DNA of 64,000 bases from Vreelandella zhuhanensis (GTDB lineage: Bacteria; Pseudomonadota; Gammaproteobacteria; Pseudomonadales; Halomonadaceae). The DNA lies in assembly GCF_009793355.1 (NCBI RefSeq), contig NZ_WTKP01000002.1:124001-188000 (forward strand), read 5' to 3'. A program made the translations under genes and the position numbers. Position 1 is the first letter of the stretch; each line of letters opens with the position of its first letter. Below the pieces are notes generated by a model. That model searched no databases. It was not told the origin of the DNA and saw nothing but the letters and a program-made list of their open reading frames with translations. Of this stretch, positions 29,444-46,303 are shown piece after piece.

Positions 29444-30556
29444 TTAGATCAGGTCGTCTTCGGGAGGCTCGACGGATGTGTCGGCGGGAGAAATGGCAGG
29501 CTCTTTCTTACCCTTGGCAGGTTCTTTGCCCTTGGCAGCCTCCTTGTCTTTTTTCGTTTCCACGGGAGCCAGCAGCTGGGCGCGAATTTGGGCTTCGATT
29601 TCTTCCATGATCGCCGGATTGTCTTCCAGGTACTGCGCCGAATTGGCCTTGCCCTGGCCGATCTTCTTGCCCTTGTAGCTGTACCAGGCACCGGCCTTGT
29701 CGACCAGATTGCACTGCACACCGAGATCGATCACCTCACCGGCGTGATAAATACCCTTGCCGTAGAGAATCTGGAACTCCGCCTGACGGAATGGCGGCGC
29801 CACCTTGTTCTTGACCACTTTCACGCGAGTTTCGTTGCCGGTAACTTCATCGCCGACCTTCACCGAGCCGGTGCGACGAATATCCAGGCGCACGCTGGCA
29901 TAGAACTTCAGCGCATTGCCCCCGGTAGTGGTTTCGGGGCTGCCGAACATCACCCCGATTTTCATGCGGATCTGGTTGATGAAAACAACCAGGCAGTTGG
30001 CATTCTTGATGTTACCGGCAATCTTGCGCAATGCTTGAGACATCAAGCGTGCCTGCAAGCCGACGTGAGTATCGCCCATTTCACCTTCGATTTCCGCTCG
30101 CGGCGTAAGTGCCGCCACCGAATCGATGACGATGACGTCAACACCGCCGGAACGCACCAGCATGTCGGTGACTTCCAGGGCCTGCTCACCAGTATCCGGC
30201 TGGGACACCAGGAGATCGTCCAGGTTAACGCCGAGCTTTTCGGCATAGCTGGGATCAAGGGCGTGCTCGGCGTCAACAAAGGCACAGGTCTTGCCTTGCT
30301 TCTGGGCCTCGGCAATCACGGCCAGGGTCAGCGTGGTCTTGCCCGAGGATTCCGGGCCGAAGATTTCCACTACACGGCCATAGGGCAGCCCCCCGATACC
30401 CAAGGCGATATCCAGACCCAATGAACCCGTGGAAACCGACGGCATGACCACGCGGGGCGTATCACCCAGGCGCATGACGGTGCCTTTACCGAACTGGCGA
30501 TCAATCTGGCTGAGTGCTGCATTCAGCGCCTTGGCGCGGTTGTCATCCTGTGCCAT
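29444..30556 (-). CDS. recA: recombinase RecA
   Basis: ATP-dependent strand-exchange protein, and co-protease for LexA in the SOS response. Walker A is GPESSGKT at 67-74; the L1/L2 DNA-binding loops are around [21 protein letters not shown] in part and [15 protein letters not shown]. The length is 370, with a C-terminal tail after about residue 325 that is unusually rich in Lys and Ala ([12 protein letters not shown]), then ends in the more usual acidic VEPPEDDLI. An exact LexA box lies 21-36 bases upstream of the start. recX follows directly. Confidence 0.99.
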   Translation of the reverse strand: MAQDDNRAKALNAALSQIDRQFGKGTVMRLGDTPRVVMPSVSTGSLGLDIALGIGGLPYGRVVEIFGPESSGKTTLTLAVIAEAQKQGKTCAFVDAEHALDPSYAEKLGVNLDDLLVSQPDTGEQALEVTDMLVRSGGVDVIVIDSVAALTPRAEIEGEMGDTHVGLQARLMSQALRKIAGNIKNANCLVVFINQIRMKIGVMFGSPETTTGGNALKFYASVRLDIRRTGSVKVGDEVTGNETRVKVVKNKVAPPFRQAEFQILYGKGIYHAGEVIDLGVQCNLVDKAGAWYSYKGKKIGQGKANSAQYLEDNPAIMEEIEAQIRAQLLAPVETKKDKEAAKGKEPAKGKKEPAISPADTSVEPPEDDLI

Positions 30557-30576
30557 TCAAGGCTCCTCATCATAAG

Positions 30577-30592
30577 CTGTATAATTAGCCAG
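30577..30592 (-). promoter_or_regulatory. LexA box of recA
   Basis: On the minus strand the site reads CTGGCTAATTATACAG, an exact CTG-N10-CAG operator with an A/T-rich centre. It lies 21-36 bases before the recA start codon and overlaps a plausible -10 (TATACA/TAATTA). LexA itself is not encoded in the window. Confidence 0.9.
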
Positions 30593-30670
30593 TATTATGC
30601 CAAACATTGCTGCGCAAAAAAACGCATATCGCTTAGCAAACCGATTTAATCTCTGTTGTGTTTTCGCTGC

Positions 30671-31192
30671 TCATGCCATGGTCTTGATCCACAATATCAG
30701 CCCGACAAGGGCTTGATGCACCGCCAGCTCGCGTACCGCCTGTCGACTCCCTGGAAAGTGAAAGCACTCCACCTGCTGGTGCGACAGATTACCCCAGGCG
30801 AGCCAGACGGTGCCCACCGGCTTGGCGTCACTGCCGCCGCCCGGCCCTGCCACGCCACTCACCGCTACCGCCAATTGCGCCCCGCTATCACGACAGGCAC
30901 CCTCCACCATGGCTTGAACCACGGCCCGACTGACCGCCCCATGGGTTTCAAGCAGCGCAGGCTTTACCCCCAACAGGCGTGTCTTGGCCGCATCGGCATA
31001 GGTGACGTAGCCTGTAGTGAAATATGTCGAACTCCCTGCCACTTCCGTGATCGCGGCGGCAATCCCACCGCCGGTACAGGATTCCGCCGTGGTCACCTCT
31101 ATTCGATGCTCGCGGCATAGCCGCCCCAGCTGCTCGGCCAGCACCCCCGGTTCCGATTCGTAGCCGGGAAATGTATTGAATGGGCGTGGCAT
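30671..31192 (-). CDS. pncC: CinA-type nicotinamide-nucleotide amidohydrolase PncC
   Basis: Deamidates nicotinamide mononucleotide, feeding pyridine nucleotide salvage. The 173 residues are the stand-alone CinA C-terminal domain: TTAESCTGGGIAAAIT (34-49, with the catalytic Ser), FTTGYVTYADAAKTRLLGV, and the AVAVSGVAGPGGGSDAKPVGTVW block (about 109-131). It lies upstream of recA on the same strand, as ygaD/cinA does in E. coli and Pseudomonas, with about 110 bases between that hold the recA promoter and LexA box. It is divergent from mutS. Confidence 0.93.
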   Translation of the reverse strand: MPRPFNTFPGYESEPGVLAEQLGRLCREHRIEVTTAESCTGGGIAAAITEVAGSSTYFTTGYVTYADAAKTRLLGVKPALLETHGAVSRAVVQAMVEGACRDSGAQLAVAVSGVAGPGGGSDAKPVGTVWLAWGNLSHQQVECFHFPGSRQAVRELAVHQALVGLILWIKTMA

Positions 31193-31402
31193 GGCGACTC
31201 CTTGATGATGACGGACTTATATCGACGAGAGTGAGGAATCCAGAATACATGATAGCGGGTCCATCATAGCCAGTTCATGACGGCGACAGCTTCATCTCGA
31301 TGATCAGTTCAGCGTAGAATACCGCGTTCTCCTTGCCCACAGAACATGCCGCCCGTCACCGCGAGATCGTGCTGCCGGGCGCCACGCTCAATCAGGAAGC
31401 TC

Positions 31403-34003
31403 ATGTCCCAGGCCAGTCCAGCGAATACGCCGATGATCACACAATACCTCTCGATCAAACGCGACCACCCCGAGGTTCTGTTGTTTTATCGCATGGGGGA
31501 TTTTTACGAGCTGTTTTTCGATGATGCCAAGCGCGCCGCCGCACTCTTGGATATCACGCTCACCCAGCGCGGCCAGTCCGGCGGCAAACCGATTCCCATG
31601 GCAGGAATACCCTACCACAGCGCCGAGGGCTATCTGGCGCGGCTGGTGGCAGCCGGTGAATCCGTGGCGATCTGCGAACAGGTGGGTGACCCCGCCGCCA
31701 CCAAGGGACCGGTGGAGCGCAAGGTGATGCGTATCGTTACCCCCGGCACCCTGCATGATGAAGCCCTGCTCGACGCCCGGCGCGACAATGTCCTGGCCGC
31801 CTTGTATTCCAAAGGGCCGCATTGGGGTCTGGCCTGGCTGGAGCTTTCCAGTGGCCGCTTCAGCGTGCTGGAAGTGGAAGGCGATGCCGAAATGCTGGCT
31901 GAACTCACCCGCCTGGCACCTGCCGAGTTGCTGGTTCCGGAAGATCTGGCATTGCCCGGTGCACTTGCCCAGCAACGTGGCGTGTGCCGTCAGAGCGACT
32001 GGCTATTCGACCTGGAAAGTGCCGTTCGAAGCCTATGCGATCAATTCGAGGTACAGGATCTGCGCGGCTTCGGTTGCGCTCACCTGGTAACGGCACTTGT
32101 CGCCGCCGGGGTGCTGATCGATTACGCTCGCGACACCCAGCGCTCGCGACTGCCGCATGTCACCGCCATCGCCGTGGAAAACCGCGACGATACCGTGGTC
32201 ATCGATGCCGCCAGCCGCCGCAATCTCGAAATTGACATCAACCTCGGTGGCACCACCGATAACACCCTGGCCAGCGTCCTCGATACTTGCACGACTGCCA
32301 TGGGGTCACGTCTGCTCAAACGCTGGTTGAACCGGCCCTTGCGTCAACGCGATGTCGTCACCGCACGCCAGGCCGCCGTGGCATTGCTTGCGCTCGAGGC
32401 TGCCTACATGACCTTGCGCGAAACATTGAGCGCGGTAGGCGACGTGGAACGCATTCTGGCGCGTGTGGCACTTTATAGCGCCCGGCCACGCGATCTGGCC
32501 CGCCTGCGAGATGCCCTGGCCGTTCTCCCCGACCTTGAACAGCAACTGACGGAAGTCGAGCCTGGCAGCGCCCTGGATGTGCTCAAGACCCATATCCGCC
32601 CTTTTCCCGAGCTTAGCGCCACCTTGCAGCGCGCCTTGATCGACAATCCTCCGGTGGTGATTCGCGATGGCGGTGTGATTGCCGAGGGCTACGATAGCGA
32701 GCTTGACGAGCATCGCGGCATGGCGGAAAACGCCGGTGCCTATCTGGTGGAGCTGGAAACCCGTGAACGCCAGCGCACCGGGCTTGCCCACTTGAAAGTG
32801 GGTTATAACCGGGTCCACGGTTATTTCATCGAGTTGCCCCGCGCCCAGGCTCAGAGCGCGCCCGCCGACTATATTCGCCGCCAGACGCTCAAGAATGCCG
32901 AGCGTTTCATCATTCCCGAGCTCAAGGAGTTCGAGGACAAGGCCTTATCGGCAAGGTCCCGCGCCCTGGCGCGGGAAAAACGGCTCTACGACAGCTTGCT
33001 TAGCGAGCTCAATGAAACACTCCATCCGCTTCAGGCCACCTTTCGCGCCGTGGCGGAACTGGATGTCCTCTGTGCGTTCAGTGAACGGGCGGAGACTCTG
33101 CATTGGGTACGCCCCACGCTGAGCGAGGACGGGGGCATAGAGGTCAAGGCCGGGCGTCACCCCGTGGTCGAGCAGGTCAGCGAAACGCCCTTCGTACCCA
33201 ATGATCTGAGCCTGGATCAGCAACAGCACATGCTGATCATTACCGGTCCCAATATGGGGGGTAAATCGACTTATATGCGCCAGGCGGCATTGATCACCTT
33301 GCTGGCGCATGCAGGAAGCTTCGTTCCGGCCGATGAAGCCCGAATCGGGCCGGTTGATCGCATCTTCACCCGTATCGGTTCCAGTGATGACCTGGCCGGT
33401 GGACGCTCCACCTTCATGGTGGAAATGACCGAAACCGCCAATATCCTGCATAATGCCACTGCCCAGAGCCTGGTACTGATGGATGAAATCGGTCGCGGCA
33501 CAAGCACCTTCGACGGCCTTTCGCTAGCCTGGGCAAGTGCCGAGCACCTCGCCCAAACCCAGGCACTGACCCTGTTCGCCACACATTATTTTGAAATGAC
33601 CACGATGCCTGAGCATATCGAGGGGGTGGCCAATGTGCATCTGACCGCAACGGAACACGGCGAAGGTATCGTGTTCATGCACCGTATCGAGCCGGGGCCG
33701 GCAAGCCAGAGCTACGGCCTGCAAGTGGCGCAACTCGCCGGGGTGCCGTCGCCGGTAATTGCCCGGGCAAGGGAAAAGCTGGTGACGCTCGAACAACGGG
33801 AAATCGATCAGGATACGCTGGCACCAAGACACCTGGTTAATGACCTTGGGAAAGAGCCGGGGAGTGTCGCTTCGCCGCATCAGGCAGACTTGTTTGCCAC
33901 TGCCCCCCACCCGGTGGTGGAATCATTGTCTCAGCTAGCGCTGGACGACCTGAGTCCACGTGAGGCCTTGACCATGCTGTATCAATGGCGCGACCTGCTG
34001 TAG
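31403..34003 (+). CDS. mutS: DNA mismatch repair protein MutS
   Basis: Recognises mismatches and starts repair with MutL. The 866 residues contain the mismatch-binding F-x-E (F34, E36 in MGDFYELF), connector and lever domains, and the ATPase with Walker [14 protein letters not shown] from about residue 615, Walker [17 protein letters not shown] and the ATHYFEMT block. The frame is open 19 codons upstream of 31403, but AGGAAG at 31394-31399 and the usual N-terminus support this ATG. It is followed by fdxA on the same strand, as in Pseudomonas. Confidence 0.98.
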   Translation: MSQASPANTPMITQYLSIKRDHPEVLLFYRMGDFYELFFDDAKRAAALLDITLTQRGQSGGKPIPMAGIPYHSAEGYLARLVAAGESVAICEQVGDPAATKGPVERKVMRIVTPGTLHDEALLDARRDNVLAALYSKGPHWGLAWLELSSGRFSVLEVEGDAEMLAELTRLAPAELLVPEDLALPGALAQQRGVCRQSDWLFDLESAVRSLCDQFEVQDLRGFGCAHLVTALVAAGVLIDYARDTQRSRLPHVTAIAVENRDDTVVIDAASRRNLEIDINLGGTTDNTLASVLDTCTTAMGSRLLKRWLNRPLRQRDVVTARQAAVALLALEAAYMTLRETLSAVGDVERILARVALYSARPRDLARLRDALAVLPDLEQQLTEVEPGSALDVLKTHIRPFPELSATLQRALIDNPPVVIRDGGVIAEGYDSELDEHRGMAENAGAYLVELETRERQRTGLAHLKVGYNRVHGYFIELPRAQAQSAPADYIRRQTLKNAERFIIPELKEFEDKALSARSRALAREKRLYDSLLSELNETLHPLQATFRAVAELDVLCAFSERAETLHWVRPTLSEDGGIEVKAGRHPVVEQVSETPFVPNDLSLDQQQHMLIITGPNMGGKSTYMRQAALITLLAHAGSFVPADEARIGPVDRIFTRIGSSDDLAGGRSTFMVEMTETANILHNATAQSLVLMDEIGRGTSTFDGLSLAWASAEHLAQTQALTLFATHYFEMTTMPEHIEGVANVHLTATEHGEGIVFMHRIEPGPASQSYGLQVAQLAGVPSPVIARAREKLVTLEQREIDQDTLAPRHLVNDLGKEPGSVASPHQADLFATAPHPVVESLSQLALDDLSPREALTMLYQWRDLL

Positions 34004-34155
34004 GGGATAGAGCTTGCCGCCGGGATAGCCCCCCGACTAGAATGTGGCGATAATTTTTCTTTATAAAAACCTATCGCTTTATAACCATAAAGCACTTAGA
34101 CCATTCACGACTGCCGGGCGGCAACCCTGCCCGGCCAAGCAAGAGGGATATCGAG

Positions 34156-34479
34156 ATGACGTTTGTCGTTACCGAAAACTGCATCCAATGCAAATACACC
34201 GACTGTGTGGAAGTCTGCCCGGTCGACTGCTTCTATGAAGGGCCGAATTTCCTGGTCATTCACCCCGATGAGTGCATCGACTGCGCCCTGTGCGAGCCAG
34301 AGTGTCCGGCAGAGGCTATCTTCTCTGAAGACGAGCTACCGGAAAATCAGGAAAGCTTTACTGAAATTAACGCCGAACTGGCTGAAGTGTGGCCCAACAT
34401 CACCGAAAAGAAAGATCCCTTGCCGGACGCGGAAGAATGGGATGGCAAACCGGGCAAACTGGAAAAACTCGAACGTTGA
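34156..34479 (+). CDS. fdxA: seven-iron ferredoxin FdxA
   Basis: Small electron carrier with one 3Fe-4S and one 4Fe-4S cluster. The cysteine pattern of Azotobacter ferredoxin I is complete: C9, C12, C17, C21, C25 in the first half and C40, C43, C46, C50 in the second ([19 protein letters not shown]). The 107 residues end in an acidic tail. AGAGGGATATCGAG before the ATG gives a ribosome site. The 150 bases between mutS and fdxA are AT-rich (several TTTATA stretches), so it likely has its own promoter. Confidence 0.96.
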   Translation: MTFVVTENCIQCKYTDCVEVCPVDCFYEGPNFLVIHPDECIDCALCEPECPAEAIFSEDELPENQESFTEINAELAEVWPNITEKKDPLPDAEEWDGKPGKLEKLER

Positions 34480-34482
34480 AAC

Positions 34483-34507
34483 AAAAAAAGGCGGCCCTTA
34501 GGCCGCC
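34483..34507. terminator. hairpin after fdxA
   Basis: GGCGGCC (34490-34496) and GGCCGCC (34501-34507) pair around CTTA. Seven A at 34483-34489 give a T-run on the minus strand, while on the plus strand TTTT follows only after nine more bases. It can end fdxA and stop readthrough from the eno side. Confidence 0.65.
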
Positions 34508-34873
34508 CGCTCCAAACTTTTCTTGCAATATCCCTTTGCCGACATCCCTGGGTGCCTTCCTTGCCAAGGTTAACCTCCTGTTTCACCCGGCGCACCAAAC
34601 CTGCTTGCATCCCGTCGCATCCTGCCCGAAGCGTCCCTGCTTCTCTTTTCTCCTGTGGCTATTCTGGCAGCTTGGGGCATTAACTCAAGGCGGTCCCGAC
34701 GACGAAGAGCAAGTCTCGTCGGTTCGTTCTTGATTTTCTAAGACTTATAAAACATATAGTTAATAGCAAACTATGCTGAAGTTACCCTTCAAAAATAGCC
34801 TTTCTCTTCGCTCTTTGTAAGAGATGTCTTACAAGAAATGGGGACATCTCTTACGAAGCGTCAATATTTCGCT
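34508..34873. other. gene-free junction between fdxA and eno with a 12-bp inverted repeat
   Basis: About 366 bases without a supportable gene; the open frames crossing it have no family features and odd composition. The part from 34730 to 34810 is AT-rich and promoter-like but points at no gene. GTAAGAGATGTC (34817-34828) is repeated inverted as GACATCTCTTAC (34843-34854) with a 14-base loop, 20 bases from the eno end, and may end eno transcription. In Pseudomonas the ftsB-ispD-...-rpoS block lies between these two genes; it is absent here. Confidence 0.6.
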
Positions 34874-36184
<1,311 letters not shown>

Positions 36185-36217
36185 TTAATCAAGTAGGTCA
36201 ACGGCAGCAGCACCGTC

Positions 36218-38766
<2,549 letters not shown>

Positions 38767-38849
38767 TCAGAAGGCGCGGCAGGAAACCGCGCCAGGGTGG
38801 GTCGACAGACTAGCAGATTACGTCTAACGGCTCAATTACACTGCCGCTT

Positions 38850-40292
<1,443 letters not shown>

Positions 40293-43200
40293 TTACTCGG
40301 GCCGCCTACGCGATTCGTCGAGCAGACTGGTCAAGCTTGCTGCCTTGGACTTCACCAGCCAGAAGTGACGAAGATAATCACTGAAATCTTCGATAATGGC
40401 GGCGCCACGCTTGGATCCGGTTTCCGTTACATAGTCTTCGATGACTTCACGCAGGTGTCGCCGGTACGCTTCCATGCTTTCGGTGTTGACTCGGTGAATC
40501 TCCACCAGCTCATGGTTGTACTTGTCCACGAAAGTGCGATCTTCATCCAGCACGTAGGCAAAACCACCGGTCATCCCCGCGCCGAAGTTGACTCCGGTTT
40601 CACCCAGCACGCAGACCAAGCCGCCGGTCATGTATTCACAGCAATGGTCCCCTGCGCCTTCGATGACGGCTGTGGCACCGGAGTTACGTACCGCGAAACG
40701 TTCACCGGCGGTACCTGAGGCAAACAGTTTGCCGCCGGTCGCACCGTACAGGCAGGTGTTGCCGACAATCGCGGTCGCGTGGCTTTCAAAGGTACTGACC
40801 TTGGGCGGCACAATGACGATCTTGCCGCCATTCATGCCCTTGCCCACGTAGTCGTTGGCATCGCCTTCAAGATAAAGATTGAGGCCGCGAGCATTCCATA
40901 CGCCAAAGCTTTGCCCGGCCACGCCGGTGAAGCGCGCATTGATGGGCGCGTCCTCGAGCCCTGCCTCGCCATAACGCTTGGCGATGGTGCCGGAGGTCAA
41001 TGCCGCCACCGAGCGGTCACAGTTGGTGATGCTAAATTCGAAGTCACCGCCGGACTTTGACTCGATGGCCCCTTTCAAGGCTTCGAGCACTTCCTGGTTC
41101 TTGGCACCCGGGTCATGCGGTACGTTGCGGCTGACTTGGCAGAACTGAGGGGCATCCGCCGGCACGAAATCGTTGCTCAAAAGCGGCGACAGATCCAGCT
41201 TGCGCTGAGAAGATGTTTTGCCTTCGATCACTTCGAGCAAGTCGGTACGGCCAATCAGGTCGGTCAACTGGCGCGCACCCAGCACGGCCATCAGTTCCCG
41301 CACATCTTCGGCAATGAAGCGAAAGTAGTGCTTGACCATGTCGACGGTGCCGCGGAAGTGTTCGCCACGCAGGTAATCGTCCTGAGTGGCGACGCCGGTG
41401 GCGCAGTTGTTCAAGTGACAGATACGCAGATACTTGCAGCCCAATGCCACCATCGGGGCGGTGCCAAAGCCGAAGCTTTCGGCGCCAAGAATCGCCGCCT
41501 TGATCACGTCGAGGCCGGTTTTCAGACCGCCATCGGTCTGCAGGCGAATCTTGTCGCGCAAGCCATTGATGCGCAGCGCCTGATGCACTTCAGGCAAGCC
41601 CAGCTCCCAGGGAGAGCCTGCATGCTTGATCGAGCTCAAGGGGCTTGCCGCCGTGCCGCCGTCATAACCGGAGACAGTAATCAAGTCGGCATACGCCTTG
41701 GCCACCCCGGTGGCGATGGTGCCGATACCCGGCTCGGAAACCAGCTTCACCGATACCTGGGCTTCCGGATTGACCTGCTTCAGGTCGAAGATCAACTGTG
41801 CCAGATCCTCGATCGAGTAGATATCATGGTGCGGAGGCGGTGAAATCAAGGTCACCCCGGGCACCGAATAGCGCAAGCGAGCAATCAGGGCGTTGACCTT
41901 GCCCCCCGGCAACTGCCCCCCTTCACCCGGCTTGGCACCCTGGGCAACCTTGATCTGCAACACCTCGGCATTGACCAGATAATGCGGTGTGACCCCGAAA
42001 CGCCCGGAGGCGATCTGCTTGATCTTGGAAGAACGCACCGTGCCATAACGTGCCGGGTCTTCCCCGCCTTCGCCTGAGTTGGAGCGACCGCCGGCTTCGT
42101 TCATCGCCTGCGCCAAGGCCTCATGGGCTTCCGGCGACAGGGCGCCGAGGCTCATGCCGGCACTGTCGAAACGCGGCAATAAGGCTTCGACAGGCTCGAC
42201 TTCATCCAGCGGAAGAGGTGTGGCGGCAGGTTTGAGCGCCAGCATGTCGCGAATCGTGGCGACCGGGCGTTCATTAACCAGGCGCGCGAATTTCTTCCAC
42301 TTTGCGTAGCTGCCCTCCTGTACCGCCTGCTGCAGGGTCGTCACCACATCCGGATTGTAAGCGTGGTATTCATGACCATGCACGTACTTCAGCATCCCGC
42401 CCTGAGTAATCCCCTTGCGCGGCAGCCAGGCATCCCGCGCCAACAGCTCCTGTTGCAGTTGCAGCTCGCTGAAACCGGTACCCTCGATGCGTGATGCCAT
42501 GCCGGGGAAACACATCTGCATGATTTCTGAGGACAAGCCCACCGCTTCGAACAACATCGAGCCACGGTAGGAGGCCAGCGTCGAGATGCCCATCTTGGAC
42601 AGGATCTTGAACAGACCTTTTTGCATGCCCTTACGATAGTTCTCGCGTGCATCCGCCGGGTTACCGGTCAGTTCACCGGTACGATGCATGTCCGCCATGA
42701 CCTGATAGGCCAGCCACGGATACACCGCCGTGGCGCCGACGCCGAAGAGCACCGCCATCTGATGAGCATCCCGGGCATAACCGGTTTCCACCACAATATT
42801 GGCATTGGGGCGCAGCGCCAGGCGGCCCAGATGAGTATGCACCGCACCCACGGCGAGTACCGCCTGGATCGGAATTTCACCGCGGGGCAGTCCGGCATCA
42901 CTCAGCGTCAAGATAACCTTGCCAGCGCGCACCTGGGCCTCGGCCGTCTCACACAGCGCCTTGAGTGCTTGCGGCAGGCTTTGTTGTTCCGGGTCATAGC
43001 CCAGCGACAGCGTATGGCTGGCAAACGCCGGGTCGTCCTGAGTCACCAGGGCGGTGAACTTGCGCGGCGACAGCACCGGTGTGGTGAGGATCAAGCGATG
43101 TGCATGCCCAGGGGTTGCCTGGAACACATTCAACTCGGCCCCGCAGCAGGCTTCCAGCGACATGACGATCGATTCTCGCAAGGGGTCGATCGCCGGGTTG

Positions 43201-44735
43201 GTCACCTGGGCGAATTTCTGGCGGAAAAAGTCGCTGAGCAAGCGAGGCTGGGTGGAAAGCACCGCCATTGGGGTATCGTCGCCCATGGAACCCACGCCTT
43301 CCTGGCCACTTTCGGCCAGCGGGCGCAGCACTTGGTCGCGTTCCTCAAAACTCACCTGGAACATTTTCTGCTGGATATTAAGGGTATCGGTATCCAGGTT
43401 CTGGAAACTGGCAAGCTCCGTGAGGGCCGACTCCAGGTAGCTGGCTTCTTGCTTCAACCAACGCTTGTAGGGGTAGGCCGACTTCAGGCGGTTGTCGATA
43501 TCCTGGGTATGCAGCACTTCCCCGGTATGGGTGTCCACCGCCAACATCTGACCCGGACCGACACGCCCTTTAGCCACCACATCTTCCGGCCGGTAGCCGT
43601 AGGTTCCGGTTTCCGAGGCCAGGGTGATATAGCCGTTCTTGGTAATCACCCAGCGAGCCGGGCGCAGACCGTTACGGTCGAGCATGCATACCGCCTGGCG
43701 ACCGTCTGTCATCACCACACCGGCAGGCCCATCCCATGGCTCCATATGCATGGAGTTGTATTCATAGAAAGCCCGCAGCTCGGCATCCATGGTTTCCACG
43801 TTCTGCCAGGCCGGCGGCACCATCATGCGTACCGCACGATGCAGTTCCATGCCCCCGGTAAGCAGCACTTCGAGCATGTTGTCCATGCTCGAGGAGTCGG
43901 AACCGGTGGTATTGACGATTTCATCGAGCTCGGCGATATCCGGCAGACGCTCATTGACGAAATTGGATTTGCGCGAGTTAGCCCAACCACGGTTGGCCTC
44001 GATGGTGTTGATTTCGCCGTTGTGCGCCAGCAGACGGAACGGCTGAGCAAGCGGCCAGCGTGGTGCGGTGTTGGTCGAAAAGCGCTGATGGAAAACGCAG
44101 ATGGCGGTTTCCAGGCGCGGGTCGTTCAGGTCATGGTAAAACGCCGGTAAATCCTCCGGCATCACCAAGCCTTTATAAGACACCACTTCAGAGGACAGCG
44201 AAGCGACATAGAAGTCTTCATCGTCGCGCAGCGCCTGCTCGGCACGGCGACGCGCCATGTAAAGATCCACGTCAAAATGCTCGCCCTTGCCCGGCGAGAC
44301 GAATACCTGACGGATACGCGGCAGGCAATCCAGGGCCATGGGGCCGCAGACACTCGAGTCGGTGGGTACGTCACGCCAACCGATTACGTCAAGTCCACGC
44401 GCTTCCAGCTCACGATCAAAGGTCTGGCGCGCATGCGCCTCACGGCTATCATCGTTGGGCAGGAATACCACGCCGACGGCGAAGCGCTCCTGCAACTCGA
44501 CACCCAAGGCATCCTTGGCCGCCTCGCGCATGAAAGCATCAGGCATCTTGAGCAACAACCCGCAGCCGTCACCGGTCTTGCCATCAGCGGCAATCCCGCC
44601 GCGGTGAGTCATGCAAGTCAAGGATTCAATGGCGGTCTTGAGCAAGTCGTGGCTGGCCTGCCCTTGCATATGGGCGATCAGGCCAAAGCCACAATTGTCG
44701 CGAAACTCGCCGGGCTGGTGAAGACCTCTGTTCAT
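40293..44735 (-). CDS. gltB: glutamate synthase large subunit
   Basis: Glutamine amidotransferase and FMN-dependent synthase of the GOGAT pair. The 1480 residues begin with a 14-residue propeptide and Cys15 ([13 protein letters not shown]), the expected mature N-terminal nucleophile. The central domain, the FMN-binding synthase domain ([11 protein letters not shown], then the [19 protein letters not shown] 3Fe-4S cluster) and the C-terminal beta-helix ([20 protein letters not shown]) follow in order. The frame starts five codons earlier, but GAGAGG lies seven bases before ATG 44735. It heads gltBD, with its promoter in the large gap upstream. Confidence 0.97.
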   Translation of the reverse strand: MNRGLHQPGEFRDNCGFGLIAHMQGQASHDLLKTAIESLTCMTHRGGIAADGKTGDGCGLLLKMPDAFMREAAKDALGVELQERFAVGVVFLPNDDSREAHARQTFDRELEARGLDVIGWRDVPTDSSVCGPMALDCLPRIRQVFVSPGKGEHFDVDLYMARRRAEQALRDDEDFYVASLSSEVVSYKGLVMPEDLPAFYHDLNDPRLETAICVFHQRFSTNTAPRWPLAQPFRLLAHNGEINTIEANRGWANSRKSNFVNERLPDIAELDEIVNTTGSDSSSMDNMLEVLLTGGMELHRAVRMMVPPAWQNVETMDAELRAFYEYNSMHMEPWDGPAGVVMTDGRQAVCMLDRNGLRPARWVITKNGYITLASETGTYGYRPEDVVAKGRVGPGQMLAVDTHTGEVLHTQDIDNRLKSAYPYKRWLKQEASYLESALTELASFQNLDTDTLNIQQKMFQVSFEERDQVLRPLAESGQEGVGSMGDDTPMAVLSTQPRLLSDFFRQKFAQVTNPAIDPLRESIVMSLEACCGAELNVFQATPGHAHRLILTTPVLSPRKFTALVTQDDPAFASHTLSLGYDPEQQSLPQALKALCETAEAQVRAGKVILTLSDAGLPRGEIPIQAVLAVGAVHTHLGRLALRPNANIVVETGYARDAHQMAVLFGVGATAVYPWLAYQVMADMHRTGELTGNPADARENYRKGMQKGLFKILSKMGISTLASYRGSMLFEAVGLSSEIMQMCFPGMASRIEGTGFSELQLQQELLARDAWLPRKGITQGGMLKYVHGHEYHAYNPDVVTTLQQAVQEGSYAKWKKFARLVNERPVATIRDMLALKPAATPLPLDEVEPVEALLPRFDSAGMSLGALSPEAHEALAQAMNEAGGRSNSGEGGEDPARYGTVRSSKIKQIASGRFGVTPHYLVNAEVLQIKVAQGAKPGEGGQLPGGKVNALIARLRYSVPGVTLISPPPHHDIYSIEDLAQLIFDLKQVNPEAQVSVKLVSEPGIGTIATGVAKAYADLITVSGYDGGTAASPLSSIKHAGSPWELGLPEVHQALRINGLRDKIRLQTDGGLKTGLDVIKAAILGAESFGFGTAPMVALGCKYLRICHLNNCATGVATQDDYLRGEHFRGTVDMVKHYFRFIAEDVRELMAVLGARQLTDLIGRTDLLEVIEGKTSSQRKLDLSPLLSNDFVPADAPQFCQVSRNVPHDPGAKNQEVLEALKGAIESKSGGDFEFSITNCDRSVAALTSGTIAKRYGEAGLEDAPINARFTGVAGQSFGVWNARGLNLYLEGDANDYVGKGMNGGKIVIVPPKVSTFESHATAIVGNTCLYGATGGKLFASGTAGERFAVRNSGATAVIEGAGDHCCEYMTGGLVCVLGETGVNFGAGMTGGFAYVLDEDRTFVDKYNHELVEIHRVNTESMEAYRRHLREVIEDYVTETGSKRGAAIIEDFSDYLRHFWLVKSKAASLTSLLDESRRRPE

Positions 44736-45143
44736 GGGCGTGCCTCTCATAAGCGTATTTTTTTTCGCAGCTTTTTATGATACAAAGGCCGGTTAATCTA
44801 TTTTTCGCGCTGACTTTACCGGGTTCAAACGCACCCCTAAGGTGCCAGTGAAATGCTAGCTGCATGGCGAAAATGGCCGCTCAGCATAGCGATTTCCAGG
44901 CCTTTCGCGCAATCTTCACTATACCACCCTCTCTAAAAACTCCCCGAAAATCCAAGACTTGCGCACCAGCAGTTTTTAAAAACAACATAAAGTTCAACGA
45001 CTTGCAAACCAATCAAACGATATTTAAACGAAAATCATCAAGATCTATACTTTGGTCTAAAAATGTCCTTTCACCCCATGCCGATAGCGTATAAGGCATG
45101 CGGATTATTGCTTAGCTTGTTTTTCTTGGACCTGTTCCCAGGC
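44736..45143. other. gene-free gap holding the gltB promoter region
   Basis: About 400 bases, AT-richer than the flanking genes. An open frame on the plus strand (44864-45094) has no recognisable features. On the minus strand a TATCAT hexamer about 40 bases before gltB is a candidate -10. A small inverted repeat GCACC/GGTGC is at 44831-44845. In Pseudomonas a DamX-like gene sits between aroB and gltB; I see none. Confidence 0.55.
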
Positions 45144-45167
45144 AAAAAAAAGCCCGCAAAAGCGGGC
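45144..45167 (-). terminator. Rho-independent terminator after aroB
   Basis: GCCCGC (45152-45157) and GCGGGC (45162-45167) pair around AAAA. Eight A at 45144-45151 are a T-run on the minus strand. It lies 30 bases beyond the aroB stop and closes the pilMNOPQ-aroKB series. Confidence 0.85.
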
Positions 45168-45196
45168 AATAAAGTTAATACGTTTACGACGTAAGC

Positions 45197-46303
45197 TTAA
45201 CGACGCGGAAAGTCTTCCAGCAAAGCCTGCAGCGTTGCGCTGGGTGTCGCATCGAATACACAGGCATCCCCTACCGACTTGAGCAATACCAGCCTGAGGC
45301 GTGTATTGATATTTTTCTTGTCCAGACGCATGCGACTGAGAAAATCTTCGGCATTCATATCGTTAGGGATCTCAAGGGGAAGCCCGGCACCTTCGATAAT
45401 GGCCTGGACACGCGCCACATCGCCTTCATTCAACCATCCCAGGGCTCGGGAAAGCTCAGCGGCCATGGCCATGCCGGCGCCCACCGCCTCACCATGCAAC
45501 CAATTGCCGTATCCCTGGTGAGCTTCGATTGCATGGCCGAAAGTGTGTCCCAGGTTGAGCAAAGCCCGAACGCCTTGCTCGGTTTCATCCTCGGCAACGA
45601 TCTCGGCCTTGAGCCGGCAGCTGCGCTCGATGGCGACGACCAGGACTTCGTCATCCAAGGCTCGCAGCGCCGCCATTTTGTCTTCCAGCCAGCCTAGAAA
45701 TGCCACATCGCGGATCAGGCCGTACTTGATGACTTCGGCAAGCCCGGCGGAAAACTCACGCGGCGGCAAAGTGGTCAAGGTAGCAGTGTCGATCAGCACG
45801 GCCTTGGGCTGCCAGAACGCCCCAATCATGTTCTTGCCGCGAGGATGGTTGACGCCGGTCTTGCCGCCTACCGAGGAATCCACCTGAGCCAGGAGCGTGG
45901 TCGGCACCTGAATGAACGCTACCCCGCGCTGATAGCAGGCGGCGGCATAGCCGACCATATCGCCGATCACCCCGCCTCCCAAGGCGATCAAGGTGCAACG
46001 GCGATTGAAACCCACTTCCAGCAAGGCATCCCAGATACGACTCACCTGCTCGAGGGACTTGTACTGTTCACCGTCGGGCAACACTAATTCGCGCACTTCA
46101 AGCTCGTCGGACAAGCCAACCTTGAAACGCTCAAGATAAAGCGGCGCCACCGTCTCGTTGGTGACTATCATGACCTGCCGACCCGCCAGATAGGGCATCA
46201 GCCAACGCGGCTCACCCAAAATCCCGGAACCGATGTGGATAGGGTAACTACGTTCATCCAGCGATACGCTCAGCGTGCGTACCGCATCAACAACCTGCGT
46301 CAT
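45197..46303 (-). CDS. aroB: 3-dehydroquinate synthase
   Basis: Second step of the shikimate pathway, NAD and metal dependent. The 368 residues include the NAD-binding [19 protein letters not shown] (108-126), the [27 protein letters not shown] in parts, and the metal-site histidines in [11 protein letters not shown] (about 246-256) and NWLHGEAV. The length is normal. It overlaps the aroK stop as ATGA and is the last gene before a strong terminator. Confidence 0.97.
   Translation of the reverse strand: MTQVVDAVRTLSVSLDERSYPIHIGSGILGEPRWLMPYLAGRQVMIVTNETVAPLYLERFKVGLSDELEVRELVLPDGEQYKSLEQVSRIWDALLEVGFNRRCTLIALGGGVIGDMVGYAAACYQRGVAFIQVPTTLLAQVDSSVGGKTGVNHPRGKNMIGAFWQPKAVLIDTATLTTLPPREFSAGLAEVIKYGLIRDVAFLGWLEDKMAALRALDDEVLVVAIERSCRLKAEIVAEDETEQGVRALLNLGHTFGHAIEAHQGYGNWLHGEAVGAGMAMAAELSRALGWLNEGDVARVQAIIEGAGLPLEIPNDMNAEDFLSRMRLDKKNINTRLRLVLLKSVGDACVFDATPSATLQALLEDFPRR

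Noticed and set aside
34389..34733. 114-codon frame overlapping fdxA and the gene-free junction
   Set aside because: Starts inside fdxA in another frame, contains the fdxA terminator and has an odd composition.
42621..44150. 509-codon open frame antisense to gltB
   Set aside because: Shadow of gltB, with no recognisable domain.
44826..44850. sigma-54 promoter for gltB
   Set aside because: A TGGCAC element is present on the minus strand, but no GC/TTGC element occurs at the required spacing.
44864..45094. 76-codon frame in the aroB-gltB gap
   Set aside because: No ribosome site, composition unlike the other genes, no known motif.
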